This document shows positions 44,985 through 57,592 of a DNA stretch of 64,000 bases, piece by piece. Position 1 is the first letter of the stretch. Each line of letters opens with the position of its first letter. The stretch is from positions 248,001 through 312,000 of the forward strand of contig KN817533.1 in assembly GCA_000827495.1 (NCBI GenBank), given 5' to 3'. The notes beneath the pieces are model-generated. The model searched no databases. It was not told the DNA's origin and saw only the letters and a program-made list of their open reading frames with translations. Made by a program: the position numbers and the translations under genes. Source of the stretch: Hypholoma sublateritium FD-334 SS-4 (taxonomy: Eukaryota > Basidiomycota > Agaricomycetes > Agaricales > Strophariaceae).

Positions 44985-46496
44985 ATAAAGTGTGGCAACC
45001 CATTCCCTTGGGTATTCGTGAATTCCATGTACAATTCATAGGGCGATAGACCTCGAGTGCTTTTGCCAAGTTCGGTGTTCCTTAGGTATTCTGAGACCGC
45101 TTGAGATTGATTACTGATCCAAGGTCCCAATCCAGCTGCGTAAAAAGCGACGACGGCCAGTTGTCGCCTAAAATCAGGGAGCGGCGACTGAAGCCCGCAG
45201 AATTGCCTCACGATGGTCAATAGATATTGGATAGGCTTTTGTATCAAAGCCCAGTGAGTCATTAGAAAGTGGCTCTACTTGAAAAGATTCAAATGCATGG
45301 CCGATGAATCGTAGAGCTGACCGGTTAGTCTTTAGTGGCTGTTTTGCACCGTGTCGAAACGACAGGAAGAGACCCGGAGATACGAGACCGTCCTTCCACG
45401 CGCGTCCGAGCTGCGCATTCAATTTAAGACCATTCGAGGGCCTGGGAAGACGAGGTTCAACGGAGAAGTGCTGGCACTCTCAGTATAAGTAGTGCCGCTG
45501 GGACTTGCTGCCTGATGCGAATGGACGTTTGTCGGTAAAGGTGCAGATTGCATATATAGACGAAGATGTTGGGAGGGGCATGAAAACCTCGAAGATACGA
45601 AACCGTATAGGGCGGCTTTTGAGGGCGGCTTTTAGGGCATTTAAACCGAATCACAATCGAAGTTGTCGTGAACAAAAGATGAGCGAGTTGACAGCAGAAA
45701 TTTTTGGTGGCATCAATCGGTTCGCGCTCCGCTCGGCTACCTCCGTAAGCGAACTTGAACGACCGGCTTGGGCGCCAATCTGTTCTCTTCCGCGCGACCC
45801 AGCCACTTAACCCCTGCTTGTGCACTACCAGTAAAGCAGCGCTGCTAATATTCAAGGAGTGGCACCCACGGTGGGCCTCTTGGATCATACCTACATCCTC
45901 GTTCTTGTCTTCTTCCCCCTCAGACCTCTACCTTCTGCCCTTTAGAGTTTATCTACTCCGGGAAATCCGTCGCTGTGAAGTTCGCTGTCAATGTCTGGGT
46001 TATTAATACGAAGATACGAAGTTAACCCCAGTCCAGTGACCAATTATTTCCTGTCATCCATCTCAAATTCATTTGGCTTGGTTGGCTAACTTGGCTTATC
46101 AAACACTGGTACTAAATATTGACCGAAGGTTTACCATCCGTATCTTGAAACAAATGACGGGAGCACATTTTTCCGCCAGCGCCCCGACACGCCCGCCGCT
46201 TTTAGGCGCCATATTTAGGCAAACATCATTTATTGGGATTAATTGTAATGTAACCTAGTATCAGCACATGTTGCATGGACCTTCCATCTGTCATCAAGCT
46301 GATCAGTTGGAGTGTTACCAGTCATTCCAGACATAACGAAGAACGATAGTTGACGTCGCGCTTTGGTCCCCGGTCTTTCGCCTCTAACTGCCTATTAATC
46401 CCTCTCTTCTTGTGCGCTGCTTCAGATTCCACTACTTGCTCAATCTGCATCCTTCACTCTCTTCATTTAGTCGTTTTACCTTTCGCTATCCCGAAG
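44985..46496. other. Intergenic, no gene seen
   Basis: 1.5 kb between two divergently transcribed genes; pyrimidine-rich leader near 46390-46490 precedes the F-box gene. ORFs lack motifs. Confidence 0.5.
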
Positions 46497-47663
46497 ATGC
46501 TCCAAAGACCACGCCAGCCCTCTACAGCAAGAGGGGTCCGTCATACGCCAGTCCAAAACTTACCGCATGAACTGTTGGAACGAATATTCTATGTTATAAC
46601 ACGTTTACCGCGGACCCTTCCAGTGGATGAGAAATATCCATATCGTCCGCTTTTCTCAAAAATGCCTTATTTCCCTCCAAATTCAATCATGATCCTTTCA
46701 CAGGTCTGCATCCGTTGGAGAGAAACACTGCTGCAAATGCCTGTTGTGTGGAGCTTCATCCATCTTACTCGATCACTCGAGTCACATCGCCGCCTAAGAT
46801 CCAATTTGGGTCGCTCCCTAGATTGGTTATCAACATATCTCACTCGGTCGAGAGATTTTCCCCTTCATATTACCCTTGATACCACTCGGCTACCCATTGA
46901 CGCCACTCTTTCACTTATAAGCCCTCACAGTGCCCGCTGGAGTACTTTCACCCTTTTCGTCTCTCACATTGGCAGCCTTCCGTTGGCTCTTCCCTCGCTC
47001 GTACACACTCGTCTCCCGCGCTTACAATCTCTCTCGATCACATCCGACATCTATCGCGAAGGGATCGTGTGTTATGACCCTCTTCTACCGTTTTTCGTGA
47101 CAGGGACCCCCCAACTCACGAATATTCGCCTAACGGGAGTCTATGTTTCTTGGAATGCACTCCCTCTCGCCAACTTACGGATTCTGGAACTTCATTTCAC
47201 CTCGCGGTGGCCGGACTTCATCGCGCTGCGGAATATGTTCAATTCTTCGCCCAGGTTGAGGCGCCTTGTTATCCATGATGACATAGCTTCTATCCTGCGC
47301 CATGTTAACCAGCCGCTGGACAATCCTACGGTCTCATTAGCGAGGCTCAAGCATCTGGAGATCGAAGTATACCGTAATCGGGACGAGCGGGCGGATGTTG
47401 TAGGATTGTTAGGCCTCTTCAGCCTTCCCAGTTTACAAGTGCTAGTGATAAAGGCTGTCAAAATCGGCGAATGGATACAAATTACAGAAAACTACGCTCT
47501 TCCAGTAGAGGCATTTCCTAACTATGATCATGCTGATTCACGGAGGAGCCTGAGAGACCGGCACACTGTTCGAAGGCTTCCTCATTCATTCCCTTTTCTT
47601 TCCGCCTTGACCGTGACCAGCGCCTTGGTAACACCAAGAGCGGGGAGATCTCAATTTGGGTAG
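46497..47663 (+). CDS. F-box protein with degenerate leucine-rich region, 388 aa
   Basis: The ATG at 46497 is chosen because upstream in-frame sequence is pyrimidine-rich leader. An F-box-like segment spans about residues 18-85 (VQNLPHELLERIFYVI, then MILSQVCIRWRETLLQMPVV with Trp), interrupted by a loop, as is common in agaricomycete F-box proteins. After it come leucine-rich blocks (LPRLQSLSIT, LANLRILELHF, LARLKHLEIEV, LPSLQVLVIKA). F-box proteins bind Skp1 and select targets for SCF ubiquitin ligases; the target here is unknown. The C-terminus ends soon after an Arg-rich stretch and may be short for the family, which often reaches 450-550 residues. Intronless. Confidence 0.82.
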   Translation: MLQRPRQPSTARGVRHTPVQNLPHELLERIFYVITRLPRTLPVDEKYPYRPLFSKMPYFPPNSIMILSQVCIRWRETLLQMPVVWSFIHLTRSLESHRRLRSNLGRSLDWLSTYLTRSRDFPLHITLDTTRLPIDATLSLISPHSARWSTFTLFVSHIGSLPLALPSLVHTRLPRLQSLSITSDIYREGIVCYDPLLPFFVTGTPQLTNIRLTGVYVSWNALPLANLRILELHFTSRWPDFIALRNMFNSSPRLRRLVIHDDIASILRHVNQPLDNPTVSLARLKHLEIEVYRNRDERADVVGLLGLFSLPSLQVLVIKAVKIGEWIQITENYALPVEAFPNYDHADSRRSLRDRHTVRRLPHSFPFLSALTVTSALVTPRAGRSQFG

Positions 47664-48339
47664 CCTGATATTTGTATCCGTTAAAACAAAAAAACATAAG
47701 CTCTAATTCATTGCGAGTAAGTAGCGTGGCTCTGATCGAAGGCGTTCAACTGAGGGCGTGGTGTGATTGATTCGAAGCTAGGTATAGAGGGCTTCAACCA
47801 CGACGCAAGAGAGGGCGTTTTGGCATTCCTACCTACAGTGAACGTTATATTTGATTTGTTTGATGAATTGAATTCATGGCAAGAATGGATAAGTTGATTA
47901 CAATTTATTCTAATATTATGAAACGTCGTATTTTGATGTTTGTGCACCGATTTATGACATGCTAAATATTTCACGGTGAACGTGGAGACGGCAGAGCGCG
48001 TACATAGGCATCCTCGAAGCCTCGCCCGACACCGGCGCCTAAATTTAGCACCGTGATGATGCCACAGTAAAATCTATCAATAGATTCACGGAGTGCAATT
48101 CACCGCTCGTGGCAGACGTCCACGATCAGCACGATCCCCTCCTAGTCAACCTAAGTACACTTGAGCTAATGTATTTATTGATGAAGTATCTAAATGTTTT
48201 CTAACTACTTGAGTGTCTTGTTACGGTATTACGATGTAGATGAAGCATGACATAGAGGCGGCATTGCTTATGCTCCTCCCTCGACTGAAACCCGAAGATC
48301 CTTCCCAATACGACAACATGATAGAGGCAGCATGTCCAT
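47664..48339. other. Intergenic between convergent genes
   Basis: About 680 bases between the 3' ends of the two F-box-type genes; AT-rich, no gene seen. Confidence 0.5.
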
Positions 48340-49818
48340 CTATGCTCCTACCACCGAAACCTGCAGACCCCTCCGGGGAAAGCTCCACAGCAAACACCTC
48401 TGTATGTAGCCCGTGACCGTACACAGCATCTGTGCCAACGCCCCCGTCAGTCGGCAGGGCAGAACGAGCGTAATCTCCACCTCGCGCAGTGCGCTGAACT
48501 CCTCGCGCGAGAGTGTCGTACGAAGTTCGTTCCACACCATTTCGCCCGCGAGCGTGGCTAGCAGGTCGCACACTGAGGCCGCCATGTGCATGTGGCCGCC
48601 CACCTCGACGACGAGCGAAAGAGACTGCAGAGCACGCGCACGCGGCGCAGGCAGGACCTGGAGCATGTTGACGACCCACGCGAGCTCGCCGTTGCCGCGC
48701 TTTGTGGGGTCTGCGGCCCACTGCTTGACGCGGTAGCTGAGCGCGCGCACTGCTGGGTCGAGGTTGGCGCGCAGGGAGATAGGTTCGAGCTCGAAGGCGG
48801 CCCAGCCATCTTGATACGCCGGTATCCCCTGCACAATGAGCGTCGGGATGTGGGCGACGGAGAAAGCGCTGACGGCTTTTGGGATGAGCTGCCCTTTGCG
48901 TGCGGGGAGGTTGAAAGGCAGAATCTGCAGGGCCTCGAGGTGGAGCTTGGTGGTGTTTAGAGATAAACTGCGAATGCTGTTCTGGAAGAGGCGAAGGAAT
49001 TCACCAGCCTCTGAGATGCTGGCCCAGCACCCGAGGGCGAGATGCAGTGAATCAATAGAGGGAAAGGGAATGCCGTGGATGACGTGGGCATAGACCCAGT
49101 GGTGAATGATGGTAGTTGTTTCCTCCCTGATGTCGGATGCCTCCTCCAGCCCAATCCATTCGAGGGCGAGCTTCGTGACGGTTACTTTGAAGTTCGAAGC
49201 CGGCCAGCGACTTAGGTCCACCACTGGTGGCGTATAGGTACATCGAGATAGTCGAAGAGAGTCTTTTGAAAGGAACATGGTGGATACGTCCATAGGAATG
49301 TTGTGGATCCCTTCGAGGCCAACATTTCGGACTTCCGGTCGGAGGAGGAGCTGCTGGAAGGCGGTAGAGAGCTCTTCCCAGCGAAGCGGTGGTGTGTTCG
49401 CAAATGTATACTTCAAATATAACTCGACCGCTTTGAGGTTCGATAGTCGAGGAATGATGAACGAGAAATGAGAAGAGTCGTTTGTAAGGAGTGTGTACTG
49501 ATCAGTGGTGGGTGAAGGAGTGTGTTCTTCAGGCTCGATGTTGGAGAGCTGAGGGAGTGGTGGCATGCCACCGTCGAAAAGTGTAACCTGCCAAACCGCG
49601 CTCGAAAGCGCGGGGTCGCGTTCGAGAATCGCGCCGAGTTCTTCAGAGTCTTGGCCACAGTGGATATCCAACTTCATGTGCCGAAAAAGATGGCCGCGGC
49701 AGATGGCAGCGAACAGACGCGACGCACAGGCCAAGTTGAGGAGCGAATCATGGCCCTGGGCGTACTCGTGACATATGAGTCGATATACGTCCTCGTTTAA
49801 CATTGGCGTCCGGGCCAT
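48340..49818 (-). CDS. F-box-like protein, 492 aa
   Basis: Intronless frame from ATG 49818 (MARTPMLNEDVYRLICHEYA). The N-terminal 50 residues resemble the compact F-box-like start of agaricomycete proteins (NEDVYRLICHEY, LLNLACASRLFAAICRGHLF, then a short loop and LD). The rest is alpha/leucine-rich without a named domain, with segments LSNLKAVELYLKY, LLRPEVRNVGLEGIHN, ALRYLSLNTTKL-like and LQSLSLVVEVGGHM. Codon use in the 3' half is GC-rich compared with the 5' half. Likely an SCF adaptor or a related protein; substrate unknown. Convergent with the F-box gene at 46497. Confidence 0.75.
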   Translation of the reverse strand: MARTPMLNEDVYRLICHEYAQGHDSLLNLACASRLFAAICRGHLFRHMKLDIHCGQDSEELGAILERDPALSSAVWQVTLFDGGMPPLPQLSNIEPEEHTPSPTTDQYTLLTNDSSHFSFIIPRLSNLKAVELYLKYTFANTPPLRWEELSTAFQQLLLRPEVRNVGLEGIHNIPMDVSTMFLSKDSLRLSRCTYTPPVVDLSRWPASNFKVTVTKLALEWIGLEEASDIREETTTIIHHWVYAHVIHGIPFPSIDSLHLALGCWASISEAGEFLRLFQNSIRSLSLNTTKLHLEALQILPFNLPARKGQLIPKAVSAFSVAHIPTLIVQGIPAYQDGWAAFELEPISLRANLDPAVRALSYRVKQWAADPTKRGNGELAWVVNMLQVLPAPRARALQSLSLVVEVGGHMHMAASVCDLLATLAGEMVWNELRTTLSREEFSALREVEITLVLPCRLTGALAQMLCTVTGYIQRCLLWSFPRRGLQVSVVGA

Positions 49819-51112
49819 CGTACAAATGCTTGTAAAGGAATGAAGAAACGTAGGGGGAAGTGGCCTTGTAGTAGTGGTTGAAGCCAAGGCCTTGTTGACT
49901 CCCTTTTGACGTTAGCCGGCTTTCTCAGGCAATGCAATAAACCTCCGACCAGAACCAATCCATCCAGTTTTACGTTTTGCAGAATTCCCATAACAAGGAT
50001 CGTGACCATCAATTGATCGTCAAATGTGCATAATTCCTTCCTTTGGTATATTTAAAGTCAAAAATAGAATCATTGTCACATGATGTAACATCCCCGTGAC
50101 CCTATAACAATGGACAAGCTCTGGTGGCCATTCAATATTCGATATTCACTGTAAGCCACATCCTTTCATTAAGGCTGATATATCCATTGTCTTCATGTAA
50201 CACTAGAGGCCACAGCTGCTTAAATTTCGCGGTAGACTTTGGGTAAACTGATTTAGGTTCGTTAAAAATTACCATATATTGTAGGTTGGTACTTCGAAGT
50301 TCGTTCCAATAATGGTACAGCAAATTGCAATGTTCGCTGTTGTTTTGTGGACGGACAGAGTAAATATCATTCAGCCTGCCTCTTCTTTTTGGAAAATTAT
50401 AAGGTTCCAGAACAATGCATAATGTCTATTCTAACGAGAAACGCTGGTTCGAATAATATCGTAGGAATACTTAAAGACTTACCTAGCCGTTGAACATAAG
50501 TTGAACAAAGGCTACGGTGTAACATATCGCAATGGATGTGGTCTTCTGTGGCCTTTTCCAAAACAGATCTCAAGATGTACATAACCGTATGTTAGAAGAA
50601 CATCATTGATCGTACGCTGTGCGGCGCGATGTTGTTCAGCTTGCGGCTCTCTTCCTCTGTGGTTCATAATTACACGACTTCTTTGCAGACCAGTTTGGAG
50701 CTCTGTGTATAATGCGGATGTTTTCAGTCAAGACAGCAGTATTGCAGCCTTCAAAGTTAGGCGACAGCGGGAAGGTTCATGTGGTGAAGCGAAGCTGTAC
50801 TAGCTGTGCTTCGGAGATGCTATCGAGAAGCTTGCAGCATTGATCGGAATGAAGGACAGTCATTTTCCAACTACGCGTATACCACGGGTACAGCACAACG
50901 AATGGCCCAGCAATCTTACAGATTATCTGAGTTAGATAGAACTCGAAATAGCAGAGTTTGCAAAATGACCGACAACCTGGTGTCTCCATGTCGTTGAAAA
51001 GACCCTTCGTATCTGTGCAACTAATTATCAGTCGGGTCGATACGCTTGTTTTTATCTGCGCGAAGTTCCTAAAATTAGTCAAGGAGATCGGTGTCGAGTG
51101 GACTTGAAGGCC
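49819..51112. other. Intergenic, no gene seen
   Basis: 1.3 kb of AT-rich sequence with short ORFs only. Confidence 0.5.
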
Positions 51113-52559
51113 TCACACGATTGTGGGGGAATCAGGGTTCGACACTTCCTGGATATCAGGTTTAGGAACTTGGGATTTATTCTTCCCCGTCAAGGAAGAT
51201 TCAATCTGAAACGACATGGCATGAGATCCTTCCCTACATATAAATATAATACGGCAGGCCCGATATCGCACCTGAGATCCACGATTGCCCCTGGCGCCCT
51301 CGTCCATCATAAGAAATCCAGGCATCAAGGATCTCCTCTTAGCGGCAACGAGATCGGTGTCGCGGAATTGCATGCTGCTCACGCGACACTGTATTCCGCC
51401 ACAGTCAATCACTGTCGAAGTGCGCGTCTTGTTTGAGTCAGTCCATGCTTGGGACTCTGCGGTGCCGCTGCACTTCATGCGACTGTTGAGGTGCACCATC
51501 AGTGTGGTGGCGTACAGTTTGGCAAGCGCGGGGATGGGCGCCTGATAGTAGTCCGCGTGGCTCGGGAGGAAGGTGAGACCGAGACCGATGATGGAGATTA
51601 TGGCTGGGACAAAATATTTATCAATACTAGTGGTGGACACGCCTTGGACGAGCACGAGGAATCTAGTACCGGTGAGTGACCCTGTCCCGATCGAGAGTCG
51701 GATGATCTTCTCTACGAGCACTTCTGTCTGCACAAAGTGTGTGCTATGCGCACGTTTCCTGAGCTGCTCGAGAAAATCATGTTAAAACCCCGGCATAGGG
51801 TTTAGAATCATAGCGCACGTAGTATGTCACCGAGACAGCAATCACTACATCGCACACGACCGCACTTCCTTCCCAAATCTGCGTCTCCTTAGTAAGATAC
51901 TGTGGACCAGGTGTAAAAAAGTACTCACGCCCGTCGCAGTCCAGATCGGCGTCGTCTGCACTTCCGTGAAGTACGTCTTCCGGTGCATCAGCCCAGCACA
52001 TGTAAATGCCGCCGTCATGGCAAGCCACGCAAGCTGATTGGTTATATCAGGCCGCCCATTCGTACCCCGGAAACATAGAGACTGACGAAGCAGATAACTC
52101 TCGCGATAGTTTTCTTGCCCGAGATGACCGAAATTCGATAGGCGTAGAACGTCTGTACAGCGCAGGCCGCTGAACCGCCGGTGAGTTAAAGTTGACCAAC
52201 GCTCAAGTGGATATACGCACTGATTGGACCGAGGACTCCTATGGAGATCCAGATGCTGCCTATGTTGTTAAGGGCGCGAGGATCCGGAAATCCTGAGCCA
52301 AAGATCCTGAATGCATTAGAGATCAACAGCGCGGTCTGCGCTGTTTCGAGCGTATAAACGCTGTACACGAGGCATTTGATAGAAAACTTGTCGTCAGAGA
52401 AGCCTGCGAGCCGGTAGAGATCTTGGAAGAGAATTTTGATCATGAAGACTTCTACTCTTTGAATATTGTATACTCACAAACTTGGATAGTGAGCACGCCA
52501 AATAGCCCGCAGTTCAGCATGTATCCAACGAGCTGGTCAGATTTAGACCGGTCAGACAT
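51113..52559 (-). CDS. DUF6534-type multispan membrane protein, ~369 aa
   Basis: Exons 52559-52478, 52421-52221, 52169-52087, 52033-51929, 51878-51789, 51727-51670 and 51603-51113 sum to 370 codons with stop. Family features in order: FGVLTIQVYLYRLAGFSDDK, a second helix with YSVYTLETAQTALL, GSIWISIGVLGPITACAVQT ending in FYAYRIS, LAWLAMTAAFTCAG, WEGSAVVCDVVIAVSVTYYV, the conserved IIRLSIGTGSLTAIISIIGL, and KLYATTLMVHLNSR. Six to seven membrane helices are likely, with a hydrophilic C-terminal tail. These proteins are abundant in agaricomycetes; function unknown. Intron 5 has a weak donor (GTTTTA), and the tail after about 51250 could be spliced differently. Confidence 0.78.
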
Positions 52560-54313
52560 CGTCAAATCAGAACACAGGCTGAGCGTACCGGAGGCCCTGC
52601 ACTAAACGGAAAAATAAATAGATATTGAGATCGTAGATCAACACCAGGGCAGGGACTCTTACATCGCAGCGACTCCTGGGATCAGGCAGGCACTTGACAT
52701 GATGGCTTGCACGGACAGAGAGGCGTCTGCAAGGATATACATTACATATCACGGGCCACCCTTCCCCGATTGGAGTAGTAGTCCTCTGGCTGAGACTTAT
52801 TATACAGAGGTCACCATTGATTTTCGGCGTGCCTCGAATTTGGAACAAGGTTGAAAGAGGTGGTCGACATACTTCGATCGTGGCAGCTTTGTTCCCGAAA
52901 CCGTATATCCACTTCCGGACTTCTCCCTAGCTCAAGTTTGTCAGTCAGCTTGAGGCATAAATCGGGTTCTGTCTGTGGCGTGGTGAACAACAACACCGCG
53001 AGACATCCAAGCGACATCGCGGTCACCACTGCCGTCGTCCGTCATCCACCGAAGTGACCGCCGCCGTAAGTATTCGAAGGACTTCTTAAATAAAGGGAGG
53101 GATTCGTACAGGGTATGACTTATCGATTGTTAAGACCCGAAATATCAACCATTCGTCGCAGGTCTGGTATCCCTCGTCATCTTGCTGAGCATCACCTGCG
53201 TTGCAAATAATCCAACCCACATTTAACATCGACATGCAGCCGGCAGCACATTGAAATTCCGAAGCCCCCCCCCCCCCCCCCCCGACGCAGTGCTGGACAG
53301 CGGAGAAGAACATACCGGAGCAATATCATGTTACCTACTGACTGAAATCGTTCCCCTATCCGTCTTTCTGGGTCTCTGATGAAGGGAGACGATGCTCCTG
53401 GCGGCAAGTTAAAGAAGGATATGATCTGCGCCAGACGCTTGTACTGGAGATCATGGAGTGTTGAGACGTCGAATGGTTGATATTTCGGGTCTTAACACCT
53501 GATATGAATAGATGAGATATCAGCAATAGTGTATCGGTTAGCGTCCTTGTCTCAAGCAAGAGGCAAATAATCTGCACCAGTAAATGAGTCTACTTAGCTT
53601 GTATGAACGTTTCGTAGCATAGCGTCGAATGGTGATTATGTTCCGTCAGGACTTTTGAGTCTGCCTTTGGGAACTGAGTTGCTTCGAGCATCAGCATCTT
53701 TCATAGCAACTCAGACACATCGAGCTAAGAAAACTGTTCGAACAAATTGAAACAAAATATACTATTACAAGAAAAAGACTCACAGTGGAACACATCCGCT
53801 GCTCTCTCAAGCTTCCACCCACGTTATGCTGGTGCGGTTTGTTTCTGGAGGCACGCTGGACAAAACCATCCAGCAAGATAAGAGCAAGTCGACTGCTATC
53901 TCATGACTGGAGTCCTGGTATCGCGCACCGGGCGCCCGCCGCCGTCTCGGAAGTGCATAGAAATACTGAGTTGTAAATTGAACTTCGAAAGGCAACTTTC
54001 GACGACGACCGCATGCATGTTTAGGCCCTCTCTCGATCTCATCTCGAATAAGAAACGTGAAAAAACGATGTCGTTTGAACATAAGAGAGGCCACAACTTC
54101 AAGAAGTAGAGAAAATACGTTGATGTTGTGGTTCGAATCAGTGTGGCGAAGACGTGCCAAGCTTTCGCCAGGCTAGATGCCGGAGTCTGGACCGGTCGAT
54201 GACCACACGTGATGTCGATGAATCCCCACTTCTGCCCCTGTTGAATGTTCACATTTATCTCAACTTGTACTCTCAGCACTGAGCAAGCTACTTTTCGATT
54301 TCTTGAAACTTAA
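52560..54313. other. Intergenic, possible gene remnant
   Basis: 1.75 kb. A minus-strand stretch around 52870-53030 (AMSLGCLAVLLFTTPQTEPD) has a hydrophobic, protein-like look but no start, splice context or continuation. A poly(C) tract lies at 53265-53283. Confidence 0.45.
53265..53283 (+). repeat. Poly(C) run of 19
   Basis: Uninterrupted C tract of 19 in an AT-balanced non-coding region. Homopolymers of this length are unstable and often mis-assembled. Confidence 0.9.
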
Positions 54314-55784
54314 ATGTCAAATCTCTACCGCTCAGCGATTAGCGCCCGCGTAGCCAAGTTCCCTGCGATGCCTCCAACGCATGCACCATGGGCAGAAGGA
54401 GACGTAGAGGGGGAGGACGAGGACGAGGCAAACGACTCGCTCAGTGCGCTCCCAGGCTCGGGTCTTGGGCCCCCAGCGATGCAAGTGCTCATAAAAACTC
54501 CATTCCGCCACACTCACGATTAATACCTGCGCGCGAAGGCCCGCGCACCGCACGGTCAAGCCAAAGCCACCCAACCCGAAATATGCCCCAATCTCAGCCT
54601 CTGGATTCTTCTCCGATGCTCTGCAGGTCGCAGTGCCTTCTCGGAAACTGGACTTCCGCACGTATTACACCCCACCTAAGCTCGCAGGAGGGACAGTGTT
54701 CGTCTGCCATCACGGCGCGGGCTATTCAGGCACAAGCTTCGCGTGCATGGCGCAGGAGGTTGGCGCACTGACTGGTGGAATGTGCGGAGTGCTGGCGATA
54801 GACGCGCGGCGACATGGTGGGTGTGGCAATGTGTTGTTCAGATTGTGGCTCATCGTATCAGATAGGCAAAACGACGGCGACGGAGGGAGCAGACGATGAT
54901 CTCTCGATCGATACACTTGTTGATGACTTCTGCGCGGTCGTGTCCACCGTGTTTCCAGACGTAGCATCGACACCGTCGCTACTCGTACGTTCATTGGTAT
55001 ATTTTCTGCCGAAACAACCTCATGTTTTTGACAGCTTGTGGGGCATAGCATGGGCGGCGCTGTCATTGTGCGCAGCTGCCCACGACTGCAAGAAAAAAAG
55101 TACCGCATCACAGGTGTCTGTGTGCTCGACGTTGTTGAAGGCTCGGCTGTCGACGCGTTGCCTCACATGCATAGTCTCCTCAACGCGCGCCCCGAAGGTT
55201 TCGGCAGCATCGAAGAGGCCATCGAGTGGCAGTACGTCATCACAGCGCCCAGTCTATCATGGTTTACAATGTGCTGCGTAGTGTGTCCACTAACACAATT
55301 ACCAATCCCACATCGGCACGTGTGTCGATCCCGTCGACGATTTGTGCTTCTGATGATGGCGCGGTGCATCCGTACACATGGCGCACGCCGTTGCGCTCCA
55401 CAGCGCCGTATTGGCTCAGTGCGTTTCCTGACATCTTCCATTGGAAATATAAATTGAATCTTCCCAATCTTCAGGTTGGTTCCAGGGCCTCTCCGCCTCC
55501 TTCCTGGCAGCACGCACGGCGCGTTTACTCGTGCTCGCGGGGACGGACCGCCTGGACAAAGAGCTCATGATTGGGCAAATGCAGGGGCGCTTCCAGATGG
55601 TCGTCGTGCCGGGCGTGGGACACATGCTTCACGAGGTGTGTTACTTGCCTACATAGCCGGAAGCCTGGCCACTGATGCTTGGTGCGCATAGGATGACCCG
55701 ACGCGCATCGCGGAGATCTTGGTGGAGTTTTGGAAGCGAAACGAACGGGTAATAGTGGGTGTCAAGAAAGTGGGTGAAGCTTAG
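54314..55784 (+). CDS. ppe1: Protein phosphatase methylesterase 1 (PPE1/PME-1), 377 aa
   Basis: Exons 54314-54484, 54561-54816, 54866-54984, 55035-55231, 55282-55418, 55475-55635 and 55692-55784 sum to 378 codons with stop. PME-1 removes the methyl ester from the C-terminal Leu of the PP2A catalytic subunit, countering the methyltransferase Ppm1/LCMT1. The alpha/beta-hydrolase fold shows DFRTYYTPP, FVCHHGAGYSGTSFA (oxyanion region), GHSMGGA with nucleophile S187, CVLDVVEGSAVDALPHM (family hallmark), LVLAGTDRLDKELMIGQMQG (acid D318 or D321) and VVPGVGHMLHEDDP (H343). The N-terminus is acidic and disordered. The intron 1 acceptor (54560) is the only one that restores the conserved PKPPNPKYAPIS segment. 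Confidence 0.92.
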
Positions 55785-57592
55785 CAGGACGGTGCTTATA
55801 GTGAGTGCGGTGCCTCTGGAGTGAACACTTTCTGAACTTATTTACAGCAAATTAACATTGTAATCGTGTATCTCTCCTTATTCAAGCTATCGTTGCAGAT
55901 ATATGACACGATTTTCCCCGCTGAATCTATCTCTTAGTGACGAAACACCCTTGGGCCAGCAGATTGTAGGCTAGACCGATACGCTCCTCTCCAGCTTCAC
56001 AGCCCCTCATCAGCGGGTTGGTACCTCGGGGGTGATCGACGCATTGCTTCGGCGTACAGAGCACAGGCCACGCTGGCTCGCGCTGGCCAGAAAGTCTCAG
56101 ATAATATTCATGCGACAGGATGCGTTTTCAGATCGGCGGCCTGTAGGTGCACAGCTGAAATACCTGCATATCTGGGTTCAACTATTCGTAAGATTTGCGC
56201 TCCCAATTCGTATGTGCACGTGCTAGGCTGGCCGGATGCTGAACGACGACAAGCTATGTAACCGCTTCAATGTCGATTTTTAATGCTTTTGCACTGATCA
56301 AACATAACCCAAGTCAAACCCAAGTCCATCACCCCAGTTGACTAGATGTAACCTTCGCCGGTGGCGATTTCGGAGTATATCTGAAGGTAAACCTATCTCT
56401 ACTTTCATTGGGGCTTATACTGGTTCTAAGCGCTTCGTCTTGTCCTCAGGGTTCCTGAATCAGCAAAGTTGTTTAGGCTCGTGATCTGCTCGGCCTCCTC
56501 TCGTTTTCCCCATTCCAAAGATTATACGCCATTTCGCCAACGCTCTAAGCTGAGAAACGACGGCTTATCTGAAACACTGTCGGCCAGCAGCAGATTGTTC
56601 ATTGGACGACCGCCGAGTTGCATCAATGTAACGAGCGCTTTTTTGGGGGTGGCCAATGTGCCTTTTCGAGGTATTACCTTGTTTATTATGCCTCTTTCCG
56701 TATAGCTCATTGGTCTATATCTAACGTAGCGCTGAGTGTCTGCATCAATGTGCACGAGCGCTTGATCAAGCGCCCACGGACCGCAGTGACACGGCAATTC
56801 AACGCCATCAGTCGTCCATACGGTGTGCTTCGGCGGCATAGTGAGGGGGTACGTCGGTCTCTACACCTAGTATATTTACCTTAGATGGTGACGTTGATTC
56901 CGCTGATCTCGTATGATCCTTACATGTTAATTCTGGTAGGTGTTCGTATTTCAATGATACATCCTTAGTTGTCCATTTTCTGAATGCTAACTATGGAGAT
57001 CCTTTCCAGATGCCCCTTCTGTTGGGTCGCTGCCAATGAGAAAGCCCCTACAGATAGTATACGCACATATGACCATGACCATGGCCACTGACATGACGCA
57101 ACACCACAATAATGTTGTATTTTGAGGGACTAACTAAGTAGCTACGCCGAATACAAGGCGGGCACTCGACGATCGCAAGAAAATGCTTAACTATGTCGGG
57201 CGTCTTTTCTTCTCGACGTGTAGGCTATTCGAATAGGAATCAAGACCCCGACTAAAAACGTGGCGACGGGAGAAATCGAGCTCAAAGCAGTGTGGAATGT
57301 ATGTCTAGGATTTGTCCTGGCCGGGCATCCCCTTGTCCCTGTAGCTGATTTGCCTCCGCTACATCGTGGCCTGAAATTAGGTCCCTTTTATGGTATCTAA
57401 ACGAAGTTACTCTGTTGAGAGCGAGGCCTAGCAAGGCTTATAACAGACGAGGCGAGAAGTTCTATGAATTTTTGCGCAATTCCCAAGAACCGTTTGCGAC
57501 CACATATACCCCACTCGTCAGATTTACACTCCTCGTCCTCACCGATTGCTTGTTTACCTGACATTCGCTCTTTGACAAATATACCCGCGAAC
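55785..57592. other. Intergenic and HMG-gene leader, no gene seen
   Basis: 1.8 kb. 56522-56839 (-) is open for 105 codons but has no motif. The last 130 bases are pyrimidine-rich leader of the HMG-box gene, open in the same frame from 57464. Confidence 0.5.

Noticed and set aside
52811..53029. Hydrophobic fragment resembling a membrane-protein exon
   Set aside because: No start, partner exons or family motif could be found around it.
54120..54150. GTTCGAATC box suggesting a tRNA T-arm
   Set aside because: No matching acceptor stem, D-arm or anticodon arm could be built around it.
56522..56839. 105-codon ORF on minus
   Set aside because: No motif, no TATA box or splice context; likely chance.
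57464..57592. Upstream in-frame extension of the HMG-box gene
   Set aside because: Pyrimidine-rich leader-like sequence with no conserved look; the ATG at 57593 is a better start.
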